Notes: generated by a model not told the origin, from the letters alone. DNA of 64,000 bases from M0108 sp044228795 (GCA_044228795.1 JBGAUE010000008.1:62001-126000), one strand, 5' to 3'. Numbered from the stretch's first letter, positions 39,844 through 49,268 are shown. Numbers and translations are program-made.

Positions 39844-40275
39844 ATGAACAAGCTACGCCGAATTCTCCTGACCTCCCTGGCCCTGGCCATGGTGAGCCTG
39901 CCCCCTCTGGCTGCCGGAGAGGCCCCCGCGACCAAGGAGCGGGTGGTCATCCAGGTTTCCGACAAGGATCCGCAAAAATGGAACCTCGCCTTGAACGTAG
40001 CCGGCAATGTCCAAAAGGAACTGGGCGCCGGTAACGTCGAGGTGGCCCTGGTTGCCTTCGGCCCGGGCATCGAGATGCTGACCGCCGATTCCGAGGTCGC
40101 CGGGCGCCTGGGTGAGGCGATCACCAAGGGGGTTGCTGTCGAGGCCTGCGCCAATTCGATGCGGGCGAACAAGATCAACCAAGAGGATCTGGCGAAAAAT
40201 GTCGTCGTCGTCCCCGCAGGCGCGGTCGAGATCATCAAGCGTCAGAGCGCCGGCTGGTCCTACCTGCGACCCTAA
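39844..40275 (+). CDS. Periplasmic DsrE-like family protein
   Basis: A 143-residue protein with a clear signal peptide (basic MNKLRR, hydrophobic LLTSLALAMVSLPPL, AAG-type cleavage near residue 25). The mature part follows the DsrE/DsrF-like pattern: SDKDPQKWNLALNVAGNVQKELG, EVALVAFGPGIEML, a single cysteine in VEACANSMR, and VPAGAVEIIKRQSAGWSYLRP at the end. Stand-alone exported DsrE-like proteins are common in sulfur-oxidising bacteria, and persulfide handling via the cysteine is a reasonable inference only. GAGGAGA precedes the ATG. A terminator-like hairpin follows. Confidence 0.85.
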   Translation: MNKLRRILLTSLALAMVSLPPLAAGEAPATKERVVIQVSDKDPQKWNLALNVAGNVQKELGAGNVEVALVAFGPGIEMLTADSEVAGRLGEAITKGVAVEACANSMRANKINQEDLAKNVVVVPAGAVEIIKRQSAGWSYLRP

Positions 40276-40286
40276 CCCATCATGTC

Positions 40287-40330
40287 ATCGCTACCGGGCA
40301 ATGCCCGTGTCATCCATGAGTAGCGATGCT
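40287..40330 (+). other. Inverted repeat after the DsrE-like gene
   Basis: CATCGCTA (about 40287-40294) pairs with TAGCGATG (about 40320-40327), enclosing a smaller GGGCAATGCCC hairpin. It has no T tract. It may be a mRNA-stabilising or REP-like structure. Confidence 0.4.
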
Positions 40331-40360
40331 CGGATGGGGGATTGGCCCCACCTTGTTAAG

Positions 40361-40389
40361 ACCCGGTGCGCGGATAGCGCCGGGTTTTG
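40361..40389 (+). terminator. Rho-independent terminator-like hairpin of the DsrE-like gene
   Basis: ACCCGGTGCGC at 40361 pairs with GCGCCGGGT ending near 40385, with a GGATA loop and one bulge, followed by TTTTG. It lies 85 bp past the DsrE-like stop and before the next gene's upstream region. The short T tract lowers confidence. Confidence 0.55.
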
Positions 40390-40459
40390 ATCCTCCCGCG
40401 GTGTTTTCACTTGCATGACCAGGTGCTAACTTGCGAACAGGCTAGAGTGAGGGCCTGCC

Positions 40460-41647
40460 ATGAATCCTAATTCCTCAACAGTCACGCACCCTAAGAGGGC
40501 TAAGCAGAAAACCGAGCTGCTCGAGTTTCAACCCTCAGAGCGAAATTCCCTGGGAGTCGAGCTCGAGTTGCAGATCATCGACCCCCGTACGGGTGACCTT
40601 GCACCTGGATCGGCGCGCATTCTCAAGCTCTGTGATCAGGAAGATCTGGAGGATGTAACCGCCGAACTGATGCAGTCGATGATTGAGGTCAAAACTGGGA
40701 TATGTCAGAACGTCCAGGAGGTTAAAGATCAAATTTGGCCACTGATGCGGAAAGTCAGCAACCTGGCGGGATCGCTTGGCTATGATTTGGCCTTGGGCGG
40801 TACGCATCCCTTCAATCGGGGACTGACCAGCGTGGTTTTTCCAGCTGAGCGATACGAGCGGATTCAGGAACGACTGGCTTGGTTGACCTATCAACGTGTA
40901 GTGTTCGGTCTTCATGTGCATATCGGTGTGCCGAATGGAGACATTGCCATAGGTGTCATCAATACCTTGGTAAGGTATCTCTCGCATCTGGTGGCCTTAT
41001 CGGCCAGTTCACCCTTTTGGCACGGTGAGGATACCGGATTGGCCTCGGCTCGATCGGTGTTGTATCGCATGTTGCCCCATGCGGGAGTGCCGCGATATTT
41101 TCGTAACTGGAAAGAGTTTCAGACCTTCTATCAAGTGCTGCGCGACTGCGAAGCGATTCAATCCCCCAAAGACATCTACTGGGATATTCGCCCTCGTCCC
41201 TATTTGGGTACGATCGAATTCCGGGTCTGCGATATGCCCGCTTCGCTGGCGGTGACCCTAGGCATCGTGGCTTTGATCAGAACCCTCGTCATCAGCACCC
41301 AGAGGTTCTTACAGGAACGGCGGCGATCGAGTTGCGGCGATATCCGTCACCATTGGCTGGCGATCGAAAACAAATGGCTGGCCACTCGCTATGGCCTGCA
41401 GGCCATGCACATACGGCAACACTCCGGGAAAAGGCGGTTACTTAGTCGGGATCTCACCGCTCTGATCAAAGAATTGAGACCCATAGCTATAGAGACGGGA
41501 GACGCCCCCTTTCTCGATGCCCTCTGTCCTTTGGAATCCTTTGAGTCGGGAGCCGATTGGCAACGCCGCTTGTTTCGTGAATCTGGCGACTGGAAACGAC
41601 TAGTGGATGACATGACACAACGTCTGGCCCAAGAACTGCGGGGTTAA
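40460..41647 (+). CDS. GCS2-family carboxylate-amine (glutamate-cysteine type) ligase
   Basis: ATP-grasp-like ligase of the YbdK/GCS2 family that joins glutamate to an amine. NSLGVELELQIIDPRTGDL and AELMQSMIEVKTGI are the conserved N-terminal blocks. FGLHVHIGVPNGDIAI and the LGTIEFRVCDMPAS segment, preceded by YWDIRPRPY, are the central signatures. 395 residues. It is followed by a class II amidotransferase 13 bp downstream, and a classical gshA lies nearby in the opposite direction. A product other than gamma-glutamylcysteine is therefore likely; the true amine substrate is unknown. Confidence 0.9.
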   Translation: MNPNSSTVTHPKRAKQKTELLEFQPSERNSLGVELELQIIDPRTGDLAPGSARILKLCDQEDLEDVTAELMQSMIEVKTGICQNVQEVKDQIWPLMRKVSNLAGSLGYDLALGGTHPFNRGLTSVVFPAERYERIQERLAWLTYQRVVFGLHVHIGVPNGDIAIGVINTLVRYLSHLVALSASSPFWHGEDTGLASARSVLYRMLPHAGVPRYFRNWKEFQTFYQVLRDCEAIQSPKDIYWDIRPRPYLGTIEFRVCDMPASLAVTLGIVALIRTLVISTQRFLQERRRSSCGDIRHHWLAIENKWLATRYGLQAMHIRQHSGKRRLLSRDLTALIKELRPIAIETGDAPFLDALCPLESFESGADWQRRLFRESGDWKRLVDDMTQRLAQELRG

Positions 41648-41660
41648 GAGTGAGGTAGTC

Positions 41661-42455
41661 ATGTGCGAATTGATGGGACTCTGTTTCGACCGACCCATAT
41701 CGGCGGATTTTTCGATTCGGGCCTTCTCGCTCCGTGATCAGGAAAACGCGGATGGTTGGGGCCTGGCCTGGTATCCGGATCAATCGGTAGCGATCGTCAA
41801 GGAACCCTTGAGTTGGAGAAAGAGCGACTACTCGCGCTTTTTGGAAAAATACGAAGGCTTGCAGGCTCGGATCTACATTGCCCATGTGCGGCATAAAACG
41901 GTTGGGGGTCCGGTGACTCACGCTGATACCCATCCTTTTTGTCGCGAGTTGGCCGGAAACGAATACTGCTTTGCCCACAATGGTACCATCCATGGTTTTC
42001 CATCCTTGACGCTTGGCATGTTTCGCCCCCTGGGTGGCACGGATTCGGAACACGTCTTCTGTTATCTGATGGCCGTCCTCGCCGAGCGCGACAAACCGCT
42101 CAGCGAGCTATCAGACTGGCGTTGGCTGCATAGGACGCTGGCGGAACTTAATCAGTTTGGGAAGCTCAACTGTCTCTTTTCCGATGGTAAGCGCTTGCTT
42201 GGTTATCGGGATTTCCATGGCTGGAAGGGGTTGTCGCTTCGCAAGCTGCGGTTTCACCCGCAAGATGAACGCGCCTTTTCCGACGCTTCGATGGAAGTGA
42301 CTATCTGTTGCGAGGAAGACAACCAGGGCTATGTGATCGCGACCTTCCCGCTCAGCGCAACCGGGTGGCACCCACTCGCTCCCGGTAATCTCGTGGTATT
42401 GGATGGCGGAAGCCTGAGATTCTCCGAAGTGATCAGCCCTCAAGCGGATCAATAA
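41661..42455 (+). CDS. Class II glutamine amidotransferase-like hydrolase (YafJ/EgtC type)
   Basis: The N-terminal nucleophile Cys2 (MCELMGLCFDRPI) and the motifs QENADGWGLAWYPDQS, HVRHKTVGGPVTHADTHPF and FAHNGTIHGF define an Ntn-fold class II amidotransferase. It has no synthase domain, so it may hydrolyse a gamma-glutamyl amide. 264 residues, 13 bp after the GCS2 ligase. In ergothioneine synthesis a GCS2-like EgtA and an amidohydrolase EgtC work in sequence; this pair is analogous in type. No EgtB or EgtD is present in the window, so that pathway is not claimed. Confidence 0.88.
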   Translation: MCELMGLCFDRPISADFSIRAFSLRDQENADGWGLAWYPDQSVAIVKEPLSWRKSDYSRFLEKYEGLQARIYIAHVRHKTVGGPVTHADTHPFCRELAGNEYCFAHNGTIHGFPSLTLGMFRPLGGTDSEHVFCYLMAVLAERDKPLSELSDWRWLHRTLAELNQFGKLNCLFSDGKRLLGYRDFHGWKGLSLRKLRFHPQDERAFSDASMEVTICCEEDNQGYVIATFPLSATGWHPLAPGNLVVLDGGSLRFSEVISPQADQ

Positions 42456-42533
42456 CCCTGAACGCAAAGTCTGGATGATCAGCCCATCCGGGCTCGAATT
42501 GCCACCAGCCCCTCGCCCGTGAACGGGTGAGCT

Positions 42534-44111
42534 TTAGGTCCCGGCCAGATAGCGGGCGAGGAAGTCATCGAAGTCCAACTCGTCGGCGGCCTCGAGTTCG
42601 GCCTGGCGGCGGAGTGAATCTGCGTTGAGTGCCTGAAAGAGGGCCAGGCGCTCGGCGGGCAAGGGCCGGGCCAGGTAAGTTTGGCGATGTGCCTGGGACC
42701 AGCGCTGAGCAAGATCGAAGAAACTCTCGCCGCGCTCTCGCATTTCGGCGAGCATGCGGGCGGAAGGGGTCAGGTCCGGATCCAGGACCTTGGCGCGCTG
42801 GCGCTGGAGACTTGCGCCGCATGGGCCCTGGGAACCACCATCAATCAAGTCGGCAATAGCGGTCATGGCGTTGAGCAACTCCAGGGCCCAGTCGCGCAAG
42901 GCGAGGGTCTGACCAGTCCGTTCCAGCCGCAGACCCGGTTCGCGACCACGGTGAGCGGTCAACACCAGATTGTCGTCGATGGCCCGACGCTCGCTAGCAT
43001 CGATGCGAGGACTATCGGCGAGCAGACAGAAGCGGATGAAGGCATCCATGAAGTGCAGCTGCTCCGCTGCAACACCGGCGGGCTCGAAGGCGTTTACGTC
43101 GAAAGAACGCACCTCGACATATCGCACGCCACGTCGGCGCAGGGCCTGGGTGGGCTTTTCCATCCCCTCCAGCAAGGGCTTGGGGCGCACCGAGCTGTAG
43201 TACTCGTTCTCGATCTGGAGAATATTGGCGTTAAGTTGCCGGTAGCGACCATCAACCTTGACGCCGATGGCCTCGTAATGGGGACAGGGGGTCTCGATGG
43301 CCCAGGACAAGCTACGGATATAGGCATCCAGGCTATCGTAATTGGCCTTCATGCCCGTCCCTTCCTCCTGGCGGTTCTGGTAGCCGATATCACCCAGACG
43401 TAGGGAGGTCGCGTGGGGATAATGAAGGGTGGAGGGGTCGAAAGGGACCAGGTTGGTCTCGGCGCCTTGGATGAAGGTTTTGCAGACGGCGGGCGAGGCG
43501 CCGAACAGGTAGGGGATGAGCCAGCCAAAACGCTGGATGTTACGCACCAGACCCATATAGGACTCGGAGCGGAAATCGACGAGTTCTCCGGTCCCGCCTA
43601 TCAGGTCCTGATAGGCGGCCCAAAAATCGTCGATGAAGGAACAGTTGTAATGAACCCCGGCGATGACCTGCATAGTGCGGCCATAACGGTAACCCAGACC
43701 GCGCCGATAGATCGTCTTCATCTGGGAGGCGTTGGAGCTGCCATAGCGCGCCAAGGGGATGCAATCAGCGCCCTCCAGGACGCAGGGCATGCTAGCGGCC
43801 CACAGGATCTCCTGCTCCAGATGGGCCTGGATAAAGGTATGAAGATCGTCCAGAAAACCCAGCACCTCGGCCTTATCCGCCAGGGCCGGGGTGATGAGTT
43901 CGAGTAGGGCCTCGGAGAAATCCGTGGTGATATAGGGGTGTGTCAGGGCCGAGCCAAAGACCAGCGGATGAGGCTTGGCAGAGATGGTGCCGGTAGGGGA
44001 GACCCGCAGGGCCTCCTTCTCCAGGCCGACGAGGCCAGCGCGAAACAAACCGGAAAGACCGGTCCGATCGATAGCCGCCATCCGGGCCTGGTAACCCAGG
44101 GAGTCACCCAT
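42534..44111 (-). CDS. gshA: Glutamate-cysteine ligase (E. coli type)
   Basis: First enzyme of glutathione synthesis, forming gamma-glutamylcysteine with ATP. The N-terminal GLVGLEKEALRVSPTG and TDFSEALLELITPAL blocks are characteristic, followed by RYGSSNASQMKTIYRRGLGYRYG, AGVHYNCSF and the NILQIENEYYSSVRP region. 525 residues, close to the 518 of E. coli. A second in-frame ATG ten codons in (44081) could be the true start. It converges with the GCS2/amidotransferase pair. gshB is not in the window. Confidence 0.95.
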   Translation of the reverse strand: MGDSLGYQARMAAIDRTGLSGLFRAGLVGLEKEALRVSPTGTISAKPHPLVFGSALTHPYITTDFSEALLELITPALADKAEVLGFLDDLHTFIQAHLEQEILWAASMPCVLEGADCIPLARYGSSNASQMKTIYRRGLGYRYGRTMQVIAGVHYNCSFIDDFWAAYQDLIGGTGELVDFRSESYMGLVRNIQRFGWLIPYLFGASPAVCKTFIQGAETNLVPFDPSTLHYPHATSLRLGDIGYQNRQEEGTGMKANYDSLDAYIRSLSWAIETPCPHYEAIGVKVDGRYRQLNANILQIENEYYSSVRPKPLLEGMEKPTQALRRRGVRYVEVRSFDVNAFEPAGVAAEQLHFMDAFIRFCLLADSPRIDASERRAIDDNLVLTAHRGREPGLRLERTGQTLALRDWALELLNAMTAIADLIDGGSQGPCGASLQRQRAKVLDPDLTPSARMLAEMRERGESFFDLAQRWSQAHRQTYLARPLPAERLALFQALNADSLRRQAELEAADELDFDDFLARYLAGT

Positions 44112-44188
44112 TCAGGACTCACCAAAGTCAAGGACACTTTCCAGGACTTGAGGTGCCCTTCCTGTAGCTGGTTCAGGTACCCGGACCA

Positions 44189-46294
44189 TCAATCGCGGTT
44201 GGCCTCCCGGACCCGGAAGGTATCGGCCCGCACGACATCCGCCAGGATATTGGCGGCCTCCCGAATCTGAATCCGCTCGACGATCTTTTGCTGAGCCTCC
44301 ATCACCTCTTCATCGACATCCTCCGCATCCTCGTCGATGGGGGTTACGCCCTGGGCCCGGAGAAATTCGTCTCGCTGGTGTTTCAGGATTTTCTCCCTGC
44401 GGTCGGCCTGAACCCGACGGTCGGATTCCTTGAGAGATACCGTCTCCTCTTCATCGAGTTCGCGCAGGACCCGCTCGCGGTCTGTGAGCATACGAAATCC
44501 GGGATCGGCGGCAATCCGCTTGTTGGAAGCCTCGCTAAAGGCCCCCAGGTCGCCGAGCTTGGTCTTGGTAAACTTGGCCGGCTGGATGGTGCTCCAGGGC
44601 AAGGCATTATCCAGGGAACGCTCGCCATGCTCCGCGCCCTTGGGAGCGGTGGGAAACTTGATGTCCGGCTCCACACCGCGTAATTGGGTGCTACCGCCAT
44701 TGATGCGATAAAACTCGGCCATGGTCAGACGCAGGCGCCCCAAGTCCTCGCCATTGCCAGGGACGTAGCGATTGAGGTCGATCAGGGTCTGCACCGTGCC
44801 CTTGCCGAAGGTCGGCTCTCCAATGATGATGGCACGCCCGTAATCCTGCATGGCGGCGGAAAAGATCTCCGACGCGGAGGCGCTATTGCGATCGACCAGG
44901 ACCGCCAGAGGCCCGCTATAGACGGCCCCGGCGGCGACGTCATTCTCGACCTCCACCTTGCCAAAGGAGTCCTTGACCTGCACCACCGGACCCTTATCGA
45001 TAAAGAGACCCGTGAGGTCCGTCGCCTCCGTCAAGGAGCCACCGCCATTGCCGCGCAGGTCAACCACAATACCATCTACGCCTTTACGTTTGAGGTCTTC
45101 GAGCAGATTCTGTACATCGCGGGTGGTACTGCGGAAATCCTTGTTGCCCTCGGACTCGGCGCGAAAATCGCGGTAAAAGCCGGGCACCTCCAATACCCCG
45201 ATGCGCAGCCCCCGCGCCTCGGGCAGGTCATCCAACAGATAGGCCTTGGCAGCCTGATCCTCCAGCTTGATCTCGTTGCGTACCAGGGAGACGGTGCGGG
45301 TGACCGCATCGGTACCGGCCGACTTGGGCAGAATCTGCAAACGCACCACCGAGTCCTTGGGCCCCCGAATCTTGTCCACCACATCCTGGAGTCGCCAGCC
45401 GACCACATCCACCATATCGCCATCTGCGCCCTGGGCCACGCCGACGATCCGGTCACCGCCATGAATGAGGCCGGACTGCCGCGCCGGGCCGCCCGGAATG
45501 GTGCGCTGGACCTCGGTGTAATCCGCATCCCCTTTGAGCACGGCGCCGATACCCTCCAGTGACAGCCTCATGCTGATGTCGAAGTTTTCCGCAGTACTCG
45601 GAGACATGAAGCTGGTATGGGGTTCCAGCGTTTCGATATAGGCATTGACGAAGGTTTGATAGACGTCCTCGCTATCGAACTGCCGTACCCGGCGCGCCAG
45701 GCCCTCGTAACGCTCGCCCAGCAGCTTGCGGATCTCGGTATCGTTCTTTTTGGCCAACTTGAGGGCCAGCCAATCATTTTTGACGCGCTGGCGCCACACC
45801 TCGTTCAGGTCGTCAGAGGTAGCCACCCATTCCGCCTTGGCGCGATCGAAGCGATAGCGTTCCTCCTTGTCAAAGGTAAAGCCTTTATCAAGGAGTCCCA
45901 TCGCATAAGCGACCCGGTCTTCAACGCTCTTGCGATAAACACGGAACACCTCGAAGCCCAGATCGACCTTGCCGCGCTTGAGATCATCATCCAGATGCTT
46001 GGCTTCCCGCTTGAAGCGGTCCACTTCCGGCCGCGTGAAAAAGGAGCGGTTGGGGTCCAGGGACTTGAGGTAGGCGACCATGATCCGATCAGCGAAGGCG
46101 TCATCCAAATTAACCTTGCGGTAATGGAAACGCTCAATGACCTTGTTGATGACCTGGGTCGTCTTTTCCTGTCGGGACTTGGGTTGCAAATCCCCAATCG
46201 CCACGTCCTGGGACTTGGCACCCGCACAGCCACTGGCCAACACCAGCAGGGTTGACAGGAAGAGATGGGTAAAGGGACGACGGGGCATTTTCAT
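44189..46294 (-). CDS. prc: Carboxy-terminal processing protease Prc/Tsp (S41 family), lipoprotein-type signal
   Basis: Periplasmic protease that degrades or trims proteins from the C-terminus. The chosen start (MKMPRRPF, 46294) gives a lipoprotein signal with lipobox LASGC. A PDZ domain follows (SLEGIGAVL ... GGPARQSGLIHGGDRIVGV). The catalytic serine is in DRNSASASEIFSAAMQDYGRA and the lysine in EPTFGKGTVQ. The C-terminal region is long and charged, like E. coli Prc. An in-frame TTG 27 bases upstream is a less likely start. It is the last gene of the rluD-pgeF-gcvR-def group on this strand, about 90 bp from def. Confidence 0.93.
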   Translation of the reverse strand: MKMPRRPFTHLFLSTLLVLASGCAGAKSQDVAIGDLQPKSRQEKTTQVINKVIERFHYRKVNLDDAFADRIMVAYLKSLDPNRSFFTRPEVDRFKREAKHLDDDLKRGKVDLGFEVFRVYRKSVEDRVAYAMGLLDKGFTFDKEERYRFDRAKAEWVATSDDLNEVWRQRVKNDWLALKLAKKNDTEIRKLLGERYEGLARRVRQFDSEDVYQTFVNAYIETLEPHTSFMSPSTAENFDISMRLSLEGIGAVLKGDADYTEVQRTIPGGPARQSGLIHGGDRIVGVAQGADGDMVDVVGWRLQDVVDKIRGPKDSVVRLQILPKSAGTDAVTRTVSLVRNEIKLEDQAAKAYLLDDLPEARGLRIGVLEVPGFYRDFRAESEGNKDFRSTTRDVQNLLEDLKRKGVDGIVVDLRGNGGGSLTEATDLTGLFIDKGPVVQVKDSFGKVEVENDVAAGAVYSGPLAVLVDRNSASASEIFSAAMQDYGRAIIIGEPTFGKGTVQTLIDLNRYVPGNGEDLGRLRLTMAEFYRINGGSTQLRGVEPDIKFPTAPKGAEHGERSLDNALPWSTIQPAKFTKTKLGDLGAFSEASNKRIAADPGFRMLTDRERVLRELDEEETVSLKESDRRVQADRREKILKHQRDEFLRAQGVTPIDEDAEDVDEEVMEAQQKIVERIQIREAANILADVVRADTFRVREANRD

Positions 46295-46385
46295 GCGCGA
46301 GCACTCTCGAAGTGATTCCAATTAGATAACTCAGACAGGTTGGGAGGGCCAGGGTTCGGCCAGTTCAAACATCATCCTTACGCCT

Positions 46386-46904
46386 TCAGGCTGGCTGCCC
46401 GCCCTGGCGATAGACCTTGCGACGGAAGAGGTCGGTACGGCGACTGACGACCCGATCAACAAAGAGGGTACCGTCGAGGTGGTCCATCTCGTGTTGGACC
46501 GCGCGCGCCTCGTAACCCTCCATTTCGAACTCCAGGGGCAACCCTCGGGGGTCATGGGCCGACAGGCGAATCTTGCCGGCACGAATGACGTTGCCGGTGT
46601 AATCCGGCACGGACAGGCAACCCTCGCGGGCCATCTCGAAGCCTTCCCAATGGGTGATCTCGGGATTGACCAAGACCAGATAGCCATGGTTGGGTGTGTT
46701 CTTGCGACCGGAGACATCGACTATCACAATCCGCTTGAATACGTTGACCTGAGGCGCCGCGATGCCAACCGCGGCAGGCCCGGCCTGGCGCGTTTCCTCC
46801 AGATCCGCGATGAAGGCACGCAGTTCTTCATCGAAATGAACGACGTTTTCGGAAACCTGGCGCAACCGCTCGTCCGGTAGGGTGAGGATTTCGAGAACGG
46901 CCAT
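46386..46904 (-). CDS. def: Peptide deformylase
   Basis: Removes the formyl group from nascent N-terminal methionine, using a divalent metal. All three family motifs are present: GIAAPQ (normally GxGxAAPQ), EGCLSVP and the metal-binding HEMDHLDG. 172 residues from the ATG at 46904 (MAVLEILTLPDERL). It lies 2 bp from the ACT-domain gene, in a tight operon. An in-frame upstream extension is part of that gene and is not used. Confidence 0.95.
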   Translation of the reverse strand: MAVLEILTLPDERLRQVSENVVHFDEELRAFIADLEETRQAGPAAVGIAAPQVNVFKRIVIVDVSGRKNTPNHGYLVLVNPEITHWEGFEMAREGCLSVPDYTGNVIRAGKIRLSAHDPRGLPLEFEMEGYEARAVQHEMDHLDGTLFVDRVVSRRTDLFRRKVYRQGGQPA

Positions 46905-46906
46905 AA

Positions 46907-47428
46907 TTAACCGATCAGAGTCTCGACCGCCGAGATATCCACCGAAATGCCACCGGCTACCAGATCCGCCACCGCCGCCTGCAGGGCCTCCAGGGGGCTT
47001 TCGGAGTAACCCTGGATGTTCATCAGGTAGAAGGGGCGCTGAGGGTCGCCACCGACGTCCGACTCCAGTTCCAGGATATTGAAACCGGCCTGGGCCAGGG
47101 CGCCGGTCACATCGGCGACAATGCCCGCACGGTCCGCCCCCGCGACGCGCACCTGAACGTTGGGGACCAGGTGGCGGTGCAGGCCGCCATCCATGGGATC
47201 GATGTGCAGGCACAGCCCCAGATCCGCCAGCACGGGTGCCAGGGCCTCACGCAGCCGATCCTCGCCACCTACGACCGAGGCCATCAGCATGATGGTGAAA
47301 TTGCCGCCCAAACGGATCATGGAGGCCTCGCCCAGACTGCCCCCCGCCTCAAAAATGGCTTGGGTGACCTGGGCCACGATGCCAGGCCGGTCTTCCCCCA
47401 CCAGAGTCAACATGTTCCATTCAGCCAA
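46907..47428 (-). CDS. Double ACT-domain protein, GcvR-like
   Basis: A 173-residue protein with two ACT domains: LTLVGEDRPGIVAQVTQAIF at the N-terminus and VRVAGADRAGIVADVTGALA at about residue 92. GcvR of E. coli, with the same layout, represses the glycine cleavage operon through GcvA. No gcv genes are in the window, so the regulatory target is unknown. Its start overlaps the end of pgeF by 8 bp, and def follows closely, indicating co-transcription. Confidence 0.85.
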   Translation of the reverse strand: MAEWNMLTLVGEDRPGIVAQVTQAIFEAGGSLGEASMIRLGGNFTIMLMASVVGGEDRLREALAPVLADLGLCLHIDPMDGGLHRHLVPNVQVRVAGADRAGIVADVTGALAQAGFNILELESDVGGDPQRPFYLMNIQGYSESPLEALQAAVADLVAGGISVDISAVETLIG

Positions 47429-48239
47429 GATTCACCTCGTCGCAGGCTTGGATTCGACCCGCATGGTACGTCGAAATGGACGGTGGGGGAAATCGGGAGC
47501 CCCTAGTCTCGGGCTCGATCCAGATGAGAGAGGCCATGCGCCCCGTAGCGCCATCCCGGCGATAGGAAAAGAAGCGCCTGGAATCCTCAAAGGTGCAGAA
47601 GTTGCCCCCCCAGACGCCATTGCAGCCGAGTCTGGCGAGCCTTTGGCGCGCCAGCAGTGGCAGATCCGCCAGCCACTTAGCCTGGCCCTGAGGAATGAAG
47701 GCGACCTCCGCCTGCGGATCCCGCGCCACAAACCCTTCCCGCACCTCGGCCCCGACCTCGAAGGCCCCTGGCCCGATGGCGGGACCTAACCAGGCCAGCA
47801 GGGACTCGGGGGGGGTCGCAAGACGCGCCACGGCCGCCTCGATCACGCCCGCCAACAGGCCCCGCCAGCCGGCGTGGACAGCGGCAACCCGGGTGCCCGC
47901 ACAATCAGAGAGCAGGATCGGCAGGCAGTCGGCGGTGAGAACGGCGCAGACCTGGCCAGGACGCCAGGCGATCCTGGCGTCGGCCTTACAATCAGCCAGG
48001 GGATCGTCAGCCGCCACCACCGCGCAACCATGGACCTGGCACAACCAGTGGGGCGGGGCGGGCAGGCCAAGCCCCAGGCGTAGCCGTTCCCGATTCTCGG
48101 CCACGCAAACGGGATCGTCGCCCACATGGTCGCCCAGATTGAGACCCGAGTAGGGACCCGAACTGGTACCGCCGCACCGGGTGGTGCTGATAGCGCGCAC
48201 CCAAGGCGGGGCGGGCCAATCGGCCTCAATCCAATCCAT
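47421..48239 (-). CDS. pgeF: Peptidoglycan editing factor PgeF (YfiH, laccase-fold)
   Basis: Copper/zinc-binding multicopper-like hydrolase family; in E. coli it removes mis-incorporated amino acids from peptidoglycan precursors. The metal-binding histidine and cysteine motifs are visible in QVHGCAVV, VLTADCLPILLSDCAGTRVAAVHAGWRGL, and the terminal block FCTFEDSRRFFSYRRDGATGRMASLIWI. The family normally ends near SLIWI; this protein has about 33 further residues reaching into gcvR. It overlaps the rluD stop by 14 bp. 272 residues. Confidence 0.92.
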   Translation of the reverse strand: MDWIEADWPAPPWVRAISTTRCGGTSSGPYSGLNLGDHVGDDPVCVAENRERLRLGLGLPAPPHWLCQVHGCAVVAADDPLADCKADARIAWRPGQVCAVLTADCLPILLSDCAGTRVAAVHAGWRGLLAGVIEAAVARLATPPESLLAWLGPAIGPGAFEVGAEVREGFVARDPQAEVAFIPQGQAKWLADLPLLARQRLARLGCNGVWGGNFCTFEDSRRFFSYRRDGATGRMASLIWIEPETRGSRFPPPSISTYHAGRIQACDEVNLG

Positions 48240-49209
48240 CCGCTTCCTCCCGTAGCAGGCTCACCATGGCCTGCATGTCCGCCGCCAGCGGAATCTCCCA
48301 GGCCACCTCTTCCCCCGTGCTCGGATGGGGAAGACCAAGACGTATGGCATGCAAAGCCTGACGCGGAAAGGCCCTCACCCCGGCCACCAGCCGGGCCGAG
48401 GCCCCCTTGGGCGGCCGGGGGCGACCGCCATAAACCGGATCGCCCAGGATGGGGTAATGGATGTAAGCCATGTGGACCCGGATCTGATGGGTTCGCCCGG
48501 TTTCCAGTCGCACCGCCAGCAAGGCATAGCCCCGAAAGGTTTCGAGGAGGCGGTAATGGGTAACCGCTGGCCGGCCACCCGGGATTACCGCCATCTGGGT
48601 GCGCTGGCGCGGATGCCGGCCCAGGGGCGCATCTATATGACCGCCACCCGTGGGGACACCCGTCACCAAGGCGCGATACTCCCGATGGACCCGGCGTTGC
48701 TGGAGCAGGTCCACCAGAAACTTGTGCGCCTGTAGGGTGCGGGCGACCACCAGCAAGCCACTGGTATCCTTGTCGAGCCGGTGAACCAGCCCCCCCCGGG
48801 GAACCTTGGCCAGTTCCGGGGCGTGATGAAGCAGGGCATTCTGGAGGGTGCCATCGGGATTACCGGCGGCCGGATGGACAACTAGCCCGGCGGGCTTGTT
48901 GATCACCAGGATAGCCTCGTCCTCGAAAACGATTTCCAAAGGCAGATCCTGGGGTTGGCAGGTATCGTCCGGCACCACCAGGGGTTCCAGCCATACCTCC
49001 TCACCACCCCAGACCTTGTCGCGCCGCCTGCAGGGTTGGCCATTGATGAGCACCCGCCCCCCGTCGATCCATTGTTGCAAGCGGCTGCGCGAGAACTCGG
49101 GTAGTAAGTCGGCCAGTGCCTGATCCAAGCGCTGGCCACCCAGATCGGCGCCCAGACGGTAGCCATGGGGGTTCTCGGCGGCGAGTCTCAATCGATCACC
49201 CTCCGGCAA
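48226..49209 (-). CDS. rluD: 23S rRNA pseudouridine(1911/1915/1917) synthase
   Basis: Modifies helix 69 of 23S rRNA. An N-terminal S4 domain (RLDQALADLLPEFSRSRLQQWI region) precedes the RluA-family core with the catalytic aspartate in GGLVHRLDKDTSGLLVVA. LETGRTHQIRVHMAYI and PILGDPVYGG follow. 327 residues. It is divergent from bamD, with about 60 bp between the two starts, the gene order typical of many gammaproteobacteria. Confidence 0.95.
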   Translation of the reverse strand: MPEGDRLRLAAENPHGYRLGADLGGQRLDQALADLLPEFSRSRLQQWIDGGRVLINGQPCRRRDKVWGGEEVWLEPLVVPDDTCQPQDLPLEIVFEDEAILVINKPAGLVVHPAAGNPDGTLQNALLHHAPELAKVPRGGLVHRLDKDTSGLLVVARTLQAHKFLVDLLQQRRVHREYRALVTGVPTGGGHIDAPLGRHPRQRTQMAVIPGGRPAVTHYRLLETFRGYALLAVRLETGRTHQIRVHMAYIHYPILGDPVYGGRPRPPKGASARLVAGVRAFPRQALHAIRLGLPHPSTGEEVAWEIPLAADMQAMVSLLREEADGLD

Positions 49210-49244
49210 TCAAGAAGCCGGCTCGCACCCATCCGCCCTTGGGT

Positions 49245-49250
49245 TATACT
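49245..49250 (+). promoter_or_regulatory. bamD: Candidate -10 box of bamD
   Basis: TATACT, 19 bp before the first bamD ATG, inside the short divergent region with rluD. No good -35 was found. A short leader would result. Confidence 0.4.
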
Positions 49251-49268
49251 GCGGCCGTTTTCGTCTGG

